This document shows, one piece after another, positions 33,768 to 41,831 of a stretch of DNA of 64,000 nucleotides. Where the stretch lies: the NCBI RefSeq assembly GCF_025567095.1, contig NZ_JAOQJH010000008.1; one strand, given 5' to 3'. The notes under the pieces are model-generated. The model ran no database searches. It had not been told where the DNA came from and was given only the letters and a program-made list of their open reading frames with translations. Within the stretch, counting starts at the first letter, position 1. The number at the start of each line of letters is the position of its first letter. Both the position numbers and the translations under genes were made by a program. The stretch comes from Anthropogastromicrobium aceti (GTDB lineage: Bacteria; Bacillota; Clostridia; Lachnospirales; Lachnospiraceae).

Positions 33768-33908
33768 GCAAAAACATGAGGATGCAGCGATTTTCAAGGA
33801 AAATCAGCGAATCCGAATGTTTTTAGAATTGCGAGAGTTGCGTAGCAACGGAGCAATTCGTAGGTATCTATTAACATAAACACATTAGATAGAATTGTGA
33901 GGAACAAC

Positions 33909-35096
33909 ATGAAATATCATGCATTTTTGATAAAGTATGCCGAGATTGGCATTAAGGGAAAAAACCGTTATTTGTTTGAGGATGCGCTTGTAAAGCATAT
34001 CCGTCTTGCAATGGAGCGTGTTGAGGGTGAGTTTGAAGTAAAGAAGGAGTCTGGACGTATTTACGTGCAGGCACTTAGCGATTATGATTATGATGAGGCA
34101 GTAGATGCGTTAAAGCATGTATTTGGAATCGTGTGGATCTGTCCTGTTGTACAGCTTAAAGATGAAGGATATGATAAATTGGCAGAGCAGGTTGTGGAAT
34201 ATATGGGAAATGTATATCCGCAGGGTGATTATACATTTAAGGTACACAGCCGCCGTGCAAGAAAGAATTATCCAAAGGATTCTCAGCAATTAAATGCAGA
34301 TCTTGGCGAGGCTATTTTAAACGCATACGAAAACGCGCGTGTAGATGTTCACAATCCGCAGGTTTTATTGTCTGTTGAGGTTCGTGACACTTGCATCAAC
34401 GTATATTCTGTATCTATTCCGGGTGCAGGCGGAATGCCTGTTGGAACGGCTGGAAAGGCAATGCTTTTGTTGTCAGGCGGAATTGATTCACCGGTTGCAG
34501 GCTATATGATTGCAAAAAGAGGCGTTACGATTGAGGCTGTTTATTTCCATGCACCGCCGTATACTAGTGAGCGTGCAAAGCAAAAGGTTGTAGATCTGGC
34601 AAAGCTTGTGTCTAAATATGCAACACCGATCAAGCTTCATGTCATCAATTTTACTGATATTCAGCTTTATATTTACGATGCCTGCCCGCATGATGAGCTT
34701 ACTATTATCATGCGCCGCTATATGATGCGTATCGCTGAGCGCATTGCCATCAAGGATGGCTGCCATGGCTTAATTACTGGAGAGAGCATTGGTCAGGTAG
34801 CATCACAGACTATGCAGAGCTTAATGGCAACAAATGAGGTATGCACACTTCCTGTATATCGTCCGGTAATCGGTTTTGACAAGCAGGAGATTGTTGATGT
34901 AGCAGAAAAGATTGATACCTTTGAAACATCTATTCAGCCGTATGAGGACTGCTGTACAATTTTTGTTGCAAAGCATCCTGTTACAAAGCCAAATGTAAAG
35001 GTAATCAGAAGTTCCGAAAAGAAGCTTGAGGAAAAGATTGATGCGATGGTAGAAGAGGCAGTTAATAGCGCAGAGATTATCTGGTGTAAGGCTTAA
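33909..35096 (+). CDS. thiI: tRNA 4-thiouridine synthetase
   Basis: 395 residues. It adenylates U8 of tRNA and inserts sulfur; in some bacteria it also serves thiazole synthesis. A THUMP domain covers ~60-165, and the PP-loop LLSGGIDSPVAGYM lies near 187-200. YEDCCTIF near the end and the lack of a C-terminal rhodanese domain place it with the Bacillus type, which takes sulfur directly from a dedicated desulfurase, here the preceding gene. TGAGGA lies before the ATG at 33909; an in-frame GTG at 33897 is less likely. Confidence 0.95.
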   Translation: MKYHAFLIKYAEIGIKGKNRYLFEDALVKHIRLAMERVEGEFEVKKESGRIYVQALSDYDYDEAVDALKHVFGIVWICPVVQLKDEGYDKLAEQVVEYMGNVYPQGDYTFKVHSRRARKNYPKDSQQLNADLGEAILNAYENARVDVHNPQVLLSVEVRDTCINVYSVSIPGAGGMPVGTAGKAMLLLSGGIDSPVAGYMIAKRGVTIEAVYFHAPPYTSERAKQKVVDLAKLVSKYATPIKLHVINFTDIQLYIYDACPHDELTIIMRRYMMRIAERIAIKDGCHGLITGESIGQVASQTMQSLMATNEVCTLPVYRPVIGFDKQEIVDVAEKIDTFETSIQPYEDCCTIFVAKHPVTKPNVKVIRSSEKKLEEKIDAMVEEAVNSAEIIWCKA

Positions 35097-35100
35097 TATT

Positions 35101-35137
35101 ACAGTTCATAGGACGTGTGAACTGTAGCAAAAAAATA
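35101..35137. repeat. Intergenic hairpin repeat family 2, copy A
   Basis: ACAGTTCA (35101-35108) pairs with TGAACTGT (35118-35125), with TAGGACG in the loop, followed by AGCAAAAAAATA. The same layout (ACAGTTCA, GGACG, TGAACTG, GCAAAAAAAATA) occurs at 36922-36958. Confidence 0.65.
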
Positions 35138-35159
35138 GGGCATCACGAATGTGATGCCC
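35131..35159 (-). terminator. Terminator of the HPr-like gene
   Basis: GGGCATCAC-GAAT-GTGATGCCC (35138-35159). Read on the minus strand, the stem is followed by a T-run (A-run 35129-35135 on plus), so it ends transcripts of the minus-strand gene at 35205-35438. Confidence 0.75.
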
Positions 35160-35204
35160 CGATTGGTCAGATAAAACGATCTCTGAAAGTTAAGTTAAAA
35201 AAAA

Positions 35205-35438
35205 TTACTGGATGATGTATGGTTCCAGAACCTTCATAACAGTATCAAGATTCTTTTCTTCATGAATGTTTAAATCGATTGGCTTGGAAAGATCCAGAGA
35301 AAAGATACCCATAATGGACTTTGCGTCGATAACGTATCTTCCGGAAACCAGGTCAAAATCAGAATCAAACTTGGTCAGGTCATTTACAAAAGACTTAACC
35401 TTATCGATAGAATTTAAAGAAATTTTTACTGTAACCAT
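35205..35438 (-). CDS. HPr-like protein lacking the phosphorylated histidine
   Basis: 77 residues, slightly shorter than HPr (about 85-88). The second half matches HPr around the regulatory serine: AKSIMGIFSLDLS parallels the HPr KSIMGVMSLG segment. The first part has no HARPA-like motif, and the only histidine is at NIHEE far downstream, so phosphotransfer as in HPr is not possible. A regulatory role like Crh, which also keeps Ser46 but lacks His15, is an inference. It is a single minus-strand gene with GGAGG (plus-strand CCTCC at 35449-35453) before its ATG. Confidence 0.8.
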   Translation of the reverse strand: MVTVKISLNSIDKVKSFVNDLTKFDSDFDLVSGRYVIDAKSIMGIFSLDLSKPIDLNIHEEKNLDTVMKVLEPYIIQ

Positions 35439-35610
35439 GATAATACCCTCCTGTGAATATGATGTTTGTGAGTTTTTATGTTTGCTTCTTGCGGAATTAT
35501 CTGTTTTTTAATTTTAGATATACCGAAAAAACGAACATTCATCTTTAAGTTTATAGTACTTGTTTTGAGTAGAAAAGTCAAGGGAAAGTTAGAGAAAGGA
35601 AAATGAAAAC

Positions 35611-36918
35611 ATGGGAAGACGGGCAGCATTTCACACATTAGGCTGCAAGGTTAATGCATATGAGACGGAAGCAATGGAGGAGCTTTTGCAGACGGCAGGC
35701 TACGATATTGTTCCATTTACAGAGCAGGCAGATGTTTATGTTGTTAATACCTGCTCAGTTACAAATATGGCGGAGCGAAAATCAAGACAGATGCTGCACC
35801 GCGCAAAAAAATTAAATCCAGAGGCTGTTGTGGTGGCGACAGGCTGCTATGTGCAGGTAAGTGAAGAAGAAGCCAGAGCAGATGCTGCTGTCGATCTTGT
35901 TCTTGGAAATAACCAGAAGCGTCAGATTGTTACGGCATTAGATGCTTATTTTGAAGGAAGAACATTTGATGATGTGCTGGCAGATGTAGAGAAGGAGCAG
36001 TATGAGGAGCTTGAAGTCAGCACAGTATTAGAGCACACAAGAGCATTTGTAAAAGTTCAGGATGGATGTAATCAGTTCTGCAGTTACTGTATTATTCCAT
36101 ATGCCAGAGGACGTGTGCGAAGCCGTCGTATGGAAAACGTTATAGCTGAGATTAAAAGACTTGCAGAAGCAGGTATCCAGGAGGTTGTGCTGACTGGTAT
36201 TCATCTAAGCTCTTATGGAAGGGAAATTGATGGGGAAAGTCATTTAATCGAGCTTATTGAAGCCATTCATCCAATTGATGGCATAAGCAGAATACGTCTT
36301 GGCTCACTTGAACCGCGTATTATTACAGAGGAATTTGTCGGCCGCTTAAAAAAGCTGCATAAAGTATGTCCTCATTTTCATTTGTCTCTGCAAAGCGGAT
36401 GTGAGGAAACCTTAAAGCGTATGAATAGACATTACACGCCAGAAGAATACTATGAAAAGTGTAAACTTCTTCGAGCTGCTTTTGAAAATCCAGCAATCAC
36501 AACAGATGTGATTGTAGGATTTCCTGGAGAGACGGATGAAGAATTTGATAAGACACGTCAGTTTCTTGAGAAAGTGCATTTTTATGAGATGCATATTTTC
36601 CGCTATTCTAGAAGAAAAGGAACAAGAGCTGACAAGATGGAAAATCAGATCCCAGAAGAGACAAAGGCGCAGCGAAGCGGTATACTTTCGTCACTTGAGT
36701 CACAGATGACAAAAGAGTTTAGAACAAAGTGGACAGGAGCGTGCGTCAAAGTTTTATTGGAGGAGCGTCAGGAAATTAATGGTGTCTCCTACATGGTAGG
36801 CCATACGCCAGAGTACATAAAATGTGCGGTAGAGACGGATGCGCCAGACAATACGATCATCGATGCAATAATCGAAGGTGAATTGACTGCGGATGTGATG
36901 AAGGCAAGACAGGGGTGA
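35611..36918 (+). CDS. mtaB: tRNA t6A37 methylthiotransferase
   Basis: 435 residues, MiaB-type radical SAM enzyme converting t6A37 to ms2t6A37. The N-terminal UPF0004 domain has cluster cysteines (GCKVNAYE; NTCSVTN; ATGCYVQ). The radical SAM motif is CNQFCSYCIIPYARGRVRSR near residues 154-173, and a TRAM-like C terminus follows. The family branch (MtaB/YqeV) is judged from size and the AYETEAME start. An ATG at 35603 is out of frame. Confidence 0.93.
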   Translation: MGRRAAFHTLGCKVNAYETEAMEELLQTAGYDIVPFTEQADVYVVNTCSVTNMAERKSRQMLHRAKKLNPEAVVVATGCYVQVSEEEARADAAVDLVLGNNQKRQIVTALDAYFEGRTFDDVLADVEKEQYEELEVSTVLEHTRAFVKVQDGCNQFCSYCIIPYARGRVRSRRMENVIAEIKRLAEAGIQEVVLTGIHLSSYGREIDGESHLIELIEAIHPIDGISRIRLGSLEPRIITEEFVGRLKKLHKVCPHFHLSLQSGCEETLKRMNRHYTPEEYYEKCKLLRAAFENPAITTDVIVGFPGETDEEFDKTRQFLEKVHFYEMHIFRYSRRKGTRADKMENQIPEETKAQRSGILSSLESQMTKEFRTKWTGACVKVLLEERQEINGVSYMVGHTPEYIKCAVETDAPDNTIIDAIIEGELTADVMKARQG

Positions 36919-36921
36919 ATG

Positions 36922-36958
36922 ACAGTTCAGGGGACGCCTGAACTGGCAAAAAAAATAC
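36922..36958. repeat. Intergenic hairpin repeat family 2, copy B
   Basis: CAGTTCAGG (36923-36931), loop GGACG, CCTGAACTG (36937-36945), then GCAAAAAAAATA. Compensatory changes relative to the copy at 35101 keep the stem. It is followed at once by the ireB promoter. Confidence 0.65.
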
Positions 36959-36987
36959 TTGCCGAATTAGACGAAATGTATTACAAT
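36959..36987 (+). promoter_or_regulatory. Promoter of ireB-ruvX-DUF1292
   Basis: TTGCCG (36959-36964), 17 bp, TACAAT (36982-36987), 44 bp before the ireB start. Confidence 0.55.
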
Positions 36988-37031
36988 ATTATTGTTTAGC
37001 AGGTTTTGGACTGTAGGAAGGGCGTGAATCA

Positions 37032-37313
37032 ATGGCAGATTTAAAAAATACTCAATTTATTGACATCAACCAGACGAAGCGAATTTCTGTATCAGAAGTA
37101 ATTCTGAGAGTATATCAGGCGCTCGTAGAGAGGGGATACAATCCGGTCAACCAGATTGTCGGATATATTATGTCCGGTGATCCGACCTATATCACAAGCC
37201 ACAATAATGCCAGAAGCCTCATCATGAAGGTTGAGCGAGATGAAATTCTCGAAGAACTGATGAGAAACTACGTAGAAACATGCATTGAAAGAAAAGGCAG
37301 AGAGAAAAAGTGA
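37032..37313 (+). CDS. ireB: IreB-family regulatory phosphoprotein (UPF0297)
   Basis: 93 residues. The family is phosphorylated by PASTA Ser/Thr kinases and modulates cell-wall stress and cephalosporin tolerance in enterococci. Conserved text includes VYQALVERGYNPVNQIVGYI and SGDPTYITSHNNAR, with threonines near the N terminus (NQTKRIS). AGGAAGGGCG precedes the ATG. Its stop overlaps the GTG start of ruvX, a gene order kept across Firmicutes. Confidence 0.95.
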   Translation: MADLKNTQFIDINQTKRISVSEVILRVYQALVERGYNPVNQIVGYIMSGDPTYITSHNNARSLIMKVERDEILEELMRNYVETCIERKGREKK

Positions 37314-37813
37314 GATTATTAGGACTCGACTATGGTTCCAAGACAGTGGGAGTGGCGGTTACTGATCCGTTGGGTTACACTGCTCAGCCGTTAGAAACCA
37401 TTACAAGAAAAGAGGAGAATAAATTGCGGCGTACACTTGCGCGCATTGAACAGCTGGTAGGAGAATACCAGATCGAAAAGATCGTTTTGGGTTATCCAGT
37501 CAATATGGACGGATCAGCAGGAGAGCGTGCAGAGCTTGCGCTTGCGTTTAAAGCAATGCTAGAGCGTAGAACCAAACTTGAGGTGATTATGCAGGATGAG
37601 AGGCTGACAACAGTGGCAGCTGATGAAATTCTGCAGGAGTGCGGTATGCCTAGGGAAAAACGAAAAACCGTGATCGATCAGGTAGCAGCAGGGCTTATTT
37701 TGCAGGACTTTATGGAAAACACAAAGAAGGGCAGTAAACTTGCTGATAGCGAATCGGACACAGAAAAAAATAATAATAAAAACCTGGAAGTTATGAATAG
37801 CACAGCAGACTAG
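37310..37813 (+). CDS. ruvX: Holliday junction resolvase-like RuvX/YqgF
   Basis: 167 residues with an RNase H-like fold: LLGLDYGSKTVGVAV gives the first catalytic aspartate, VLGYPVNMDG the middle strand, and DERLTT and VIDQVAAGLILQDF the later acidic sites. It is linked to 16S rRNA 5' processing and possibly Holliday junction cleavage. It starts at a GTG overlapping the ireB stop by four bases. The C-terminal ~25 residues are a polar tail. Confidence 0.93.
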   Translation: MRLLGLDYGSKTVGVAVTDPLGYTAQPLETITRKEENKLRRTLARIEQLVGEYQIEKIVLGYPVNMDGSAGERAELALAFKAMLERRTKLEVIMQDERLTTVAADEILQECGMPREKRKTVIDQVAAGLILQDFMENTKKGSKLADSESDTEKNNNKNLEVMNSTAD

Positions 37814-37839
37814 GAAAAAGAAAAGACTGGAGAAGGCGA

Positions 37840-38103
37840 ATGGAAGATAAGATCATTTTGACAGCAGATGATGGAACAGATGTAACGTTTTATGTGATTG
37901 AGGAAACAAGACTCGGTGCAAGCAATTATCTGCTGGTGGCAGATTCGGATGATGAGGATGCAGAGTGTCTGATTTTAAAGGACACATCACGTGATGAGGA
38001 TCCGGAGGCCGTGTATGAGCTCGTTGAAGATGAGACCGAGCTTGACGCTGTTTCGAAAGTATTTGAAGAACTCCTTTCTGATGAGGATATTACCATTGAG
38101 TGA
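37840..38103 (+). CDS. DUF1292 protein
   Basis: 87 residues, very acidic. It matches the YrzB-type DUF1292 family (ILTADDGTDVTFYVIEET; YLLVADSDDEDAECLILKD; DETELDAVSKVFEELL). Function is unknown. Its place after ireB and ruvX is conserved, and it is probably translated from the same mRNA. The ~140 bp after it, before rnj, show no gene. Confidence 0.9.
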   Translation: MEDKIILTADDGTDVTFYVIEETRLGASNYLLVADSDDEDAECLILKDTSRDEDPEAVYELVEDETELDAVSKVFEELLSDEDITIE

Positions 38104-38241
38104 TGCACAGAAAATGTAAGTGCGCTATGGTAATAAAGTGAATGAAGACTCCAATCAGTTAATTGGATGAAACATTGGACAGAGAAGTTACGACAGAAAA
38201 AAGAGCTGTTTCATAAATGAACAGGAAAAAGGAGGTAAGAT

Positions 38242-39906
38242 TTGAGTACAGTTGAAACAAGTGTCAAGGTCATACCATTAGGAGGTCTTGAGCAAATCGG
38301 AATGAATATGACGGTGTTTGAGTATGGAGAAAGCATCATCGTTGTAGACTGCGGTATGTCATTCCCGGGGGATGAGATGCTCGGTATTGATATGGTCATT
38401 CCGGATATCACGTATCTAAAACAAAACATTCACAAGGTAAAGGGCGTATTTATTACGCATGGTCACGAGGATCATATCGGTGCATTGCCGTTTTTCTTTA
38501 AAGAAATCAATGTTCCGCTTTACGGAACAAAGCTGACTCTTGGAATTATCGAGGGAAAGCTTGAGGAGCACGGCATTACAAAGAGTGTAAAGAGAAAGGT
38601 AGTAAAGTATGGCCAGACAATCTCAGCAGGTGATTTTAAAGTAGAGTTTATCCGCACAAATCACAGTATTGTTGATGCAGCAGCACTTGCCATTACTTCT
38701 CCGGCAGGAACCATTATTCATACTGGAGACTTTAAGATCGACTATACACCTGTATTTGGTGATATGGCAGACTTACAGCGCTTTGCAGAGCTTGGAAAGA
38801 AGGGCGTACTGGCACTTCTTTGCGATAGTACTAATGCACTGCGACCGGGCTTTACAGCGTCTGAGCGTACAGTTGGCCATACATTCGATACAATTTTCTC
38901 TGAGCACAGAAACCAGAGAATCATCGTTGCAACATTCGCATCTAATGTAGACCGTGTGCAGCAGATCATCAATACTGCCTACAAATATGACCGCAAGGTT
39001 GTTGTAGAAGGACGAAGCATGGTTAACATCATTGGAAAGGCAAGCGAGCTTGGCTATATTAATATTCCAGAAGGCACTTTAATTGATATTGAGCTGCTTC
39101 GCAATTACCCACCGGAGAAGACCGTTATTATCACAACAGGAAGCCAGGGCGAGTCTATGGCAGCACTGTCTCGTATGGCAGCAGCCATTCACAGAAAGGT
39201 CAGCATCTGCCCAGGTGATCTTGTCGTATTTTCCTCAAATCCGATTCCTGGAAATGAGAAATCTGTATCAAAGGTAATCAATGAATTATGCGTTTTAGGC
39301 GCAGAGGTTATTTATCAGGATACGCACGTATCTGGTCACGCATGTCAAGAGGAGATCAAGCTGATGTACTCACTTGTTCGCCCGAAGTATTCAATTCCTG
39401 TTCATGGTGAGTTCCGTCATAGAAAGGCACAGGCTGAGATAGCAGAATCTCTTGGAATCCCGAAGGATAATATCTTTATGATTCAGTCCGGCGATGTGCT
39501 TGAGTTAAGTGAAGAAAGTGCACTTGTTACCGGACAGGTAACGCACGGCGGTATTCTTGTGGATGGACTTGGCGTTGGTGACGTTGGAAACATAGTTCTT
39601 CGTGATCGTCAGAATTTGTCTCAGGATGGTATTATTATTGTTGTTCTGACATTGGAGCGTTACACCAACAACCTGCTTGCAGGTCCAGACATTGTATCAA
39701 GAGGATTTGTTTATATCCGTGAGTCTGAGAATCTGATGATTGAGGCACAGCAGGTCGTAGAGGATGCTGTATTTGATTGTCTGGATCACAAGATTTCTGA
39801 TTGGTCAAAGATCAAAAATGAGATTCGCGACAGCTTAAGCAACTACCTGTGGAAGAAGATGAAGCGCAGTCCGATGATTCTTCCGATCATCATGGAAGTG
39901 GAGTAA
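38242..39906 (+). CDS. rnj: Ribonuclease J
   Basis: 554 residues. It is a metallo-beta-lactamase/beta-CASP ribonuclease with endo- and 5' exo-activity, central to Firmicute mRNA decay and rRNA maturation. PLGGLEQIGMNM opens the fold, HGHEDHIGALP is the zinc motif, HTGDFKID and the beta-CASP GRSM and GSQGESMAAL segments follow, then VHGEFRHR. AAGGAGG at 38229-38235 and correct spacing point to a TTG start at 38242. It is four bases from trmR. Confidence 0.95.
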   Translation: MSTVETSVKVIPLGGLEQIGMNMTVFEYGESIIVVDCGMSFPGDEMLGIDMVIPDITYLKQNIHKVKGVFITHGHEDHIGALPFFFKEINVPLYGTKLTLGIIEGKLEEHGITKSVKRKVVKYGQTISAGDFKVEFIRTNHSIVDAAALAITSPAGTIIHTGDFKIDYTPVFGDMADLQRFAELGKKGVLALLCDSTNALRPGFTASERTVGHTFDTIFSEHRNQRIIVATFASNVDRVQQIINTAYKYDRKVVVEGRSMVNIIGKASELGYINIPEGTLIDIELLRNYPPEKTVIITTGSQGESMAALSRMAAAIHRKVSICPGDLVVFSSNPIPGNEKSVSKVINELCVLGAEVIYQDTHVSGHACQEEIKLMYSLVRPKYSIPVHGEFRHRKAQAEIAESLGIPKDNIFMIQSGDVLELSEESALVTGQVTHGGILVDGLGVGDVGNIVLRDRQNLSQDGIIIVVLTLERYTNNLLAGPDIVSRGFVYIRESENLMIEAQQVVEDAVFDCLDHKISDWSKIKNEIRDSLSNYLWKKMKRSPMILPIIMEVE

Positions 39907-39910
39907 GTGA

Positions 39911-40567
39911 ATGTTTGATTTTGAGCGGGCAACCGATTATATTCGCTCCCTGGAATTACCAGGGAGCGCTCTGAGTGAAGAAATTCAAAAAGATGCGCTG
40001 GCAGGAGACGTGCCGATTATTCGGCCGGAGACTGCCAGTTTTCTGCTGTTTTTAATTAGTTTGAAAAAGCCGCTTTCTATTCTTGAAGTTGGGACAGCAG
40101 TGGGCTATTCGGCGATTCGCATGAGCGAGGTGATGCCAGCTGGTGCAACGATTACGACGATTGAGAAATATCCGCCGCGAATTGAGGAGGCAAAAAGAAA
40201 TTTTGCAAGAGCACCGCGAGGCTGCGACATTACGCTTCTTGAGGGAGATGCAGCTGATATATTAAAGACGTTGGACAAGCCGTATGACCTGATTTTTATG
40301 GATGCGGCGAAGGGACAGTATATTCATTTCCTTCCGGATGTACTAAGACTTTTAGCTCCGGACGGACTTTTATTTTCAGATAATGTACTTCAGGACGGAG
40401 ATGTTTTGGAGTCAAGATTTGCGGTGACGAGACGCAACCGCACGATTCACAGCAGAATGCGAGAATACCTGACGATGCTGACACATACGCCAGAGCTTAC
40501 CACATCGGTTATTCCGATTGGAGACGGCGTCTCACTGACAATGAAGAAAAACACGGAGGAAATGTGA
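39911..40567 (+). CDS. trmR: tRNA 5-hydroxyuridine O-methyltransferase
   Basis: 218 residues, class I O-methyltransferase of the catechol type. SAM motif ILEVGTAVGYSAIRMSE is near residues 57-73, and FMDAAKGQY carries the metal-binding aspartate. In Bacillus the orthologue TrmR (YrrM) methylates ho5U34 in tRNA and lies next to U32 genes that make ho5U; the same pairing here supports that role over a generic methylase. Confidence 0.85.
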   Translation: MFDFERATDYIRSLELPGSALSEEIQKDALAGDVPIIRPETASFLLFLISLKKPLSILEVGTAVGYSAIRMSEVMPAGATITTIEKYPPRIEEAKRNFARAPRGCDITLLEGDAADILKTLDKPYDLIFMDAAKGQYIHFLPDVLRLLAPDGLLFSDNVLQDGDVLESRFAVTRRNRTIHSRMREYLTMLTHTPELTTSVIPIGDGVSLTMKKNTEEM

Positions 40568-40568
40568 T

Positions 40569-41816
40569 ATGGCAGCGAGAAAAAAGCCAGAGCTTTTGAT
40601 CCCGGCAAGCAGTATTGACGTATTAAAGACTGCTGTTACCTATGGAGCAGATGCGGTGTATATCGGCGGTGAGGCATTTGGTCTTCGGGCAAAGGCAAAA
40701 AATTTCAGCAAAGAGGATATGGCAGAGGGAATCGCCTTTGCGCATGCACATGACGTAAAGGTTTATGTGACAGCTAATATTTTAGCTCATAATGATGATC
40801 TTGACGGTGTGCGCGCTTATTTTCGCGAATTAAAGACTATTGGACCAGATGCACTTATCATTTCTGATCCGGGCGTTTTTATGATTGCAAAGAGTGAGCT
40901 TCCAGAGATGGAGCTTCATATCAGTACCCAGGCTAACAATTGCAATTATGGAACATTTAATTTCTGGCATCAGCTTGGCGCAAAGCGTGTTGTTTCTGCA
41001 AGAGAGCTTTCTCTTTATGAATTAAAGCAGATTCGTGCGCATATCCCAGATGATCTTGAGATCGAGACGTTTGTTCATGGTGCGATGTGTATTTCTTACT
41101 CAGGACGCTGTCTTTTAAGCAATTATATGGTAGGACGCGATGCCAATCAGGGTGCATGCACACATCCGTGTCGCTGGAAATATTCTATCGTGGAGGAGAC
41201 ACGTCCGGGCGAATATTATCCTGTTTACGAGAATGAGAGAGGAACATACATCTTTAATTCAAAGGATCTTTGCATGATCGAACACATTCCGGATTTGGCA
41301 GAAAGCGGTATCGACAGCTTAAAGGTAGAGGGACGCATGAAGACAGCTCTTTATGTGGCAACTGTAGCGCGCACTTATCGAAAAGCACTTGACGATTATT
41401 TTGAGGATCCGAAGAAATATGAAGCAAACATGGAATGGTACAAGGAAGAAATTGGAAAGTGCACATACCGTGAGTTCACGACAGGATTTTTCTATGGAAA
41501 GCCTTCTAGTGATGCGCAGATTTACAACAGCAATACCTATGTTAAGAATTACACATATCTGGGAACAGTAGAGTCTATTGACGAGAATGGACGAAGTGTA
41601 TTTGAACAGAAGAATAAATTTACTGTTGGCGAGACGATTGAGCGCATGAAGCCAGATGGAACTAATGTTTCTCTTAAGGTAATTGGAATTTTTGATGAGG
41701 ATGGAAATGCGCAAGAGAGCGCACCTCATCCAAAGCAGATGCTTCATGTTGTATTTGATGGCGAGACAGAGCCGCAGGATATTCTGCGAAGACAAGAGCC
41801 AGACGAAAAACAGTGA
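40569..41816 (+). CDS. U32-family tRNA hydroxylation protein (TrhP-like)
   Basis: 415 residues, historically called collagenase-like U32 peptidase. Hallmarks are AVYIGGEAFGLRAKAKNFS, the U32 signature ETFVHGAMCISYSGRCLLSN, the following cysteines (ACTHPCRW) that can bind a cluster, and LKVEGRMKTALYVA. Members next to trmR (TrhP2/YrrO; YegQ in E. coli) perform prephenate-dependent hydroxylation of U34 in tRNA. By size this is the longer type; the shorter partner TrhP1 seen in Bacillus is not adjacent. It starts one base after the trmR stop. Confidence 0.88.
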   Translation: MAARKKPELLIPASSIDVLKTAVTYGADAVYIGGEAFGLRAKAKNFSKEDMAEGIAFAHAHDVKVYVTANILAHNDDLDGVRAYFRELKTIGPDALIISDPGVFMIAKSELPEMELHISTQANNCNYGTFNFWHQLGAKRVVSARELSLYELKQIRAHIPDDLEIETFVHGAMCISYSGRCLLSNYMVGRDANQGACTHPCRWKYSIVEETRPGEYYPVYENERGTYIFNSKDLCMIEHIPDLAESGIDSLKVEGRMKTALYVATVARTYRKALDDYFEDPKKYEANMEWYKEEIGKCTYREFTTGFFYGKPSSDAQIYNSNTYVKNYTYLGTVESIDENGRSVFEQKNKFTVGETIERMKPDGTNVSLKVIGIFDEDGNAQESAPHPKQMLHVVFDGETEPQDILRRQEPDEKQ

Positions 41817-41831
41817 TGGAAGGGCATAAAA

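Noticed and set aside
35101..35125. Terminator of thiI
   Set aside because: The hairpin is followed by A residues on the plus strand, not T, and recurs elsewhere, so it is treated as a repeat.
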